This document shows, in pieces, positions 5,858-6,524 of a DNA stretch of 6,524 nt. The number at the start of each line of letters is the position of its first letter. The stretch's first letter is position 1. This stretch comes from JAENWH01 sp038248745 (GTDB lineage: Bacteria > Bacillota > Clostridia > Peptostreptococcales > Anaerovoracaceae), in contig JBBRXC010000096.1 in the NCBI GenBank assembly GCA_038248745.1, positions 1 to 6,524 of the forward strand, given 5' to 3'. A program made the translations under genes and the position numbers. The notes beneath the pieces are model-generated. The model saw nothing but the letters and a program-made list of their open reading frames with translations, was not told the origin of the DNA and made no database searches.

Positions 5858-6524
5858 TATTCCTCAATCCCCCACTTCTTCAAATCAACTAATAGTTTAT
5901 GGCTTGTAAGATCATAATGAAGGGGGGTTATTGATGCATAACCATCCTGCATTGATCTGACGTCTATATCCTCTGCTAAGTTTTCATATATTACCGGTAC
6001 TCCTGCGTACCAATATTCCTTGTTTCCTGCCTCATTTTTTTCTTCTCTAAACCAGTTTTTATACTCTCGTTTCCCCAATCTGGTATATTTAAGCCCTTTC
6101 ACTTGCTCCGCAGGCAAGTTGGGCACGTTAATATTAAGAACCGTATCGCAGTCTAATTTTCCATAGACTTTTTTCAATGTTTTTACTGCCAAATCACAAG
6201 CGTATTCAAAGCTTGTAGGGAAATGATCATTTACAGAAACGGCTACGGAAGGGATTCCGTTAAAAGCTCCTTCAATGGCAGCTGAAACCGTTCCCGAATA
6301 TAAAGTATCTGTTCCTAAATTTCCGCCATGATTAATTCCTGAAAACACCATATCAATTTTAATCCCTTTGTTTTCTAAAACCTTTAATCCCAGTTTTACG
6401 CAATCAGCTGGTGTACCCGAAATCTCAAGGGCCAGTTTTGTATTCTCAAATTGTACTTCTTTTATATTAATGGGCACCCCTATGCTTATACTATGCCCGC
6501 TTGCACTTCTTTGAACGTCAGGCG
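5857..6524 (-). CDS. surE: 5'/3'-nucleotidase SurE, 5' end beyond the window
   Basis: SurE is a metal-dependent phosphatase that removes phosphate from nucleoside monophosphates. The visible part has 221 complete codons and continues in frame to the window edge, reading PDVQRSASGHSISIG just before residues PINIKEV. That matches the APDxxRSGxxHSIT segment of SurE, so about 30-40 N-terminal residues, including the metal-binding TNDDG motif, lie outside the window. The GTG at 6477-6475 is an internal valine, not the start. Downstream the diagnostic block VFSGINHGGNLGTDTLYSGT, carrying the conserved Asn, and GIPSVAVS are intact, as is the C-terminal SITPLHYDLT. The gene overlaps the next gene by one base and heads a three-gene unit with the hydrolase and the DUF2156 protein. 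Nothing indicates a pseudogene. Confidence 0.95.
   Translation of the reverse strand, partial: PDVQRSASGHSISIGVPINIKEVQFENTKLALEISGTPADCVKLGLKVLENKGIKIDMVFSGINHGGNLGTDTLYSGTVSAAIEGAFNGIPSVAVSVNDHFPTSFEYACDLAVKTLKKVYGKLDCDTVLNINVPNLPAEQVKGLKYTRLGKREYKNWFREEKNEAGNKEYWYAGVPVIYENLAEDIDVRSMQDGYASITPLHYDLTSHKLLVDLKKWGIEE

Noticed and set aside
6475..6477. GTG as the start codon of surE.
   Set aside because: The frame stays open to the window edge and upstream residues PDVQRSASGHSIS match the conserved SurE sequence, so this is an internal valine of a truncated gene.

Overview
The window looks like chromosomal DNA from a low-GC, Gram-positive anaerobe of the Clostridia type. This is inferred from AT-rich intergenic DNA, strong AGGAGG-like ribosome binding sites, a lipoprotein substrate-binding protein, a biosynthetic-type acetyl-CoA acetyltransferase and a Rex-like redox operator in front of it. 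No mobile element, CRISPR array, tRNA or rRNA was found.

Left part (1-2978, + strand): a short gene-free leader (1-202) holds an 8-bp-stem hairpin and then a very strong intrinsic terminator. Three genes of a complete ABC importer follow in one operon: a lipoprotein binding protein (203-1192), a membrane permease (1236-2129) and an ATPase (2131-2925). The family is the TrpX/CD0873-like one, so aromatic amino acids are the best guess for the substrate. I found no convincing promoter between the leader terminator and the first gene. The terminator may therefore end an upstream gene, or act as an attenuator inside the operon leader.

Middle (2926-4371): the importer operon converges on an acetyl-CoA acetyltransferase gene (3047-4225, - strand). 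A 14-bp perfect hairpin between them can stop transcription from both sides. Upstream of the thiolase lie two candidate promoters and a GTTAA-N4-TTAAC palindrome that matches the core of the clostridial Rex (NADH/NAD+ sensor) site.

Right part (4372-6524, - strand): three tightly packed genes, read from right to left, encode SurE nucleotidase (5' end cut off by the window edge), an isochorismatase-family hydrolase and a cytosolic DUF2156 protein with a lysyl-phosphatidylglycerol-synthase-type C-terminal domain. surE and the hydrolase overlap by one base, and the hydrolase and the DUF2156 gene are one base apart, so they form a translationally coupled operon. No terminator separates this operon from the thiolase gene, so read-through into it is possible.

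Most of the window is ordinary core metabolism and transport. The points most worth checking are the Rex-like site, the leader/attenuator and the unexplained surE-hydrolase-DUF2156 grouping.
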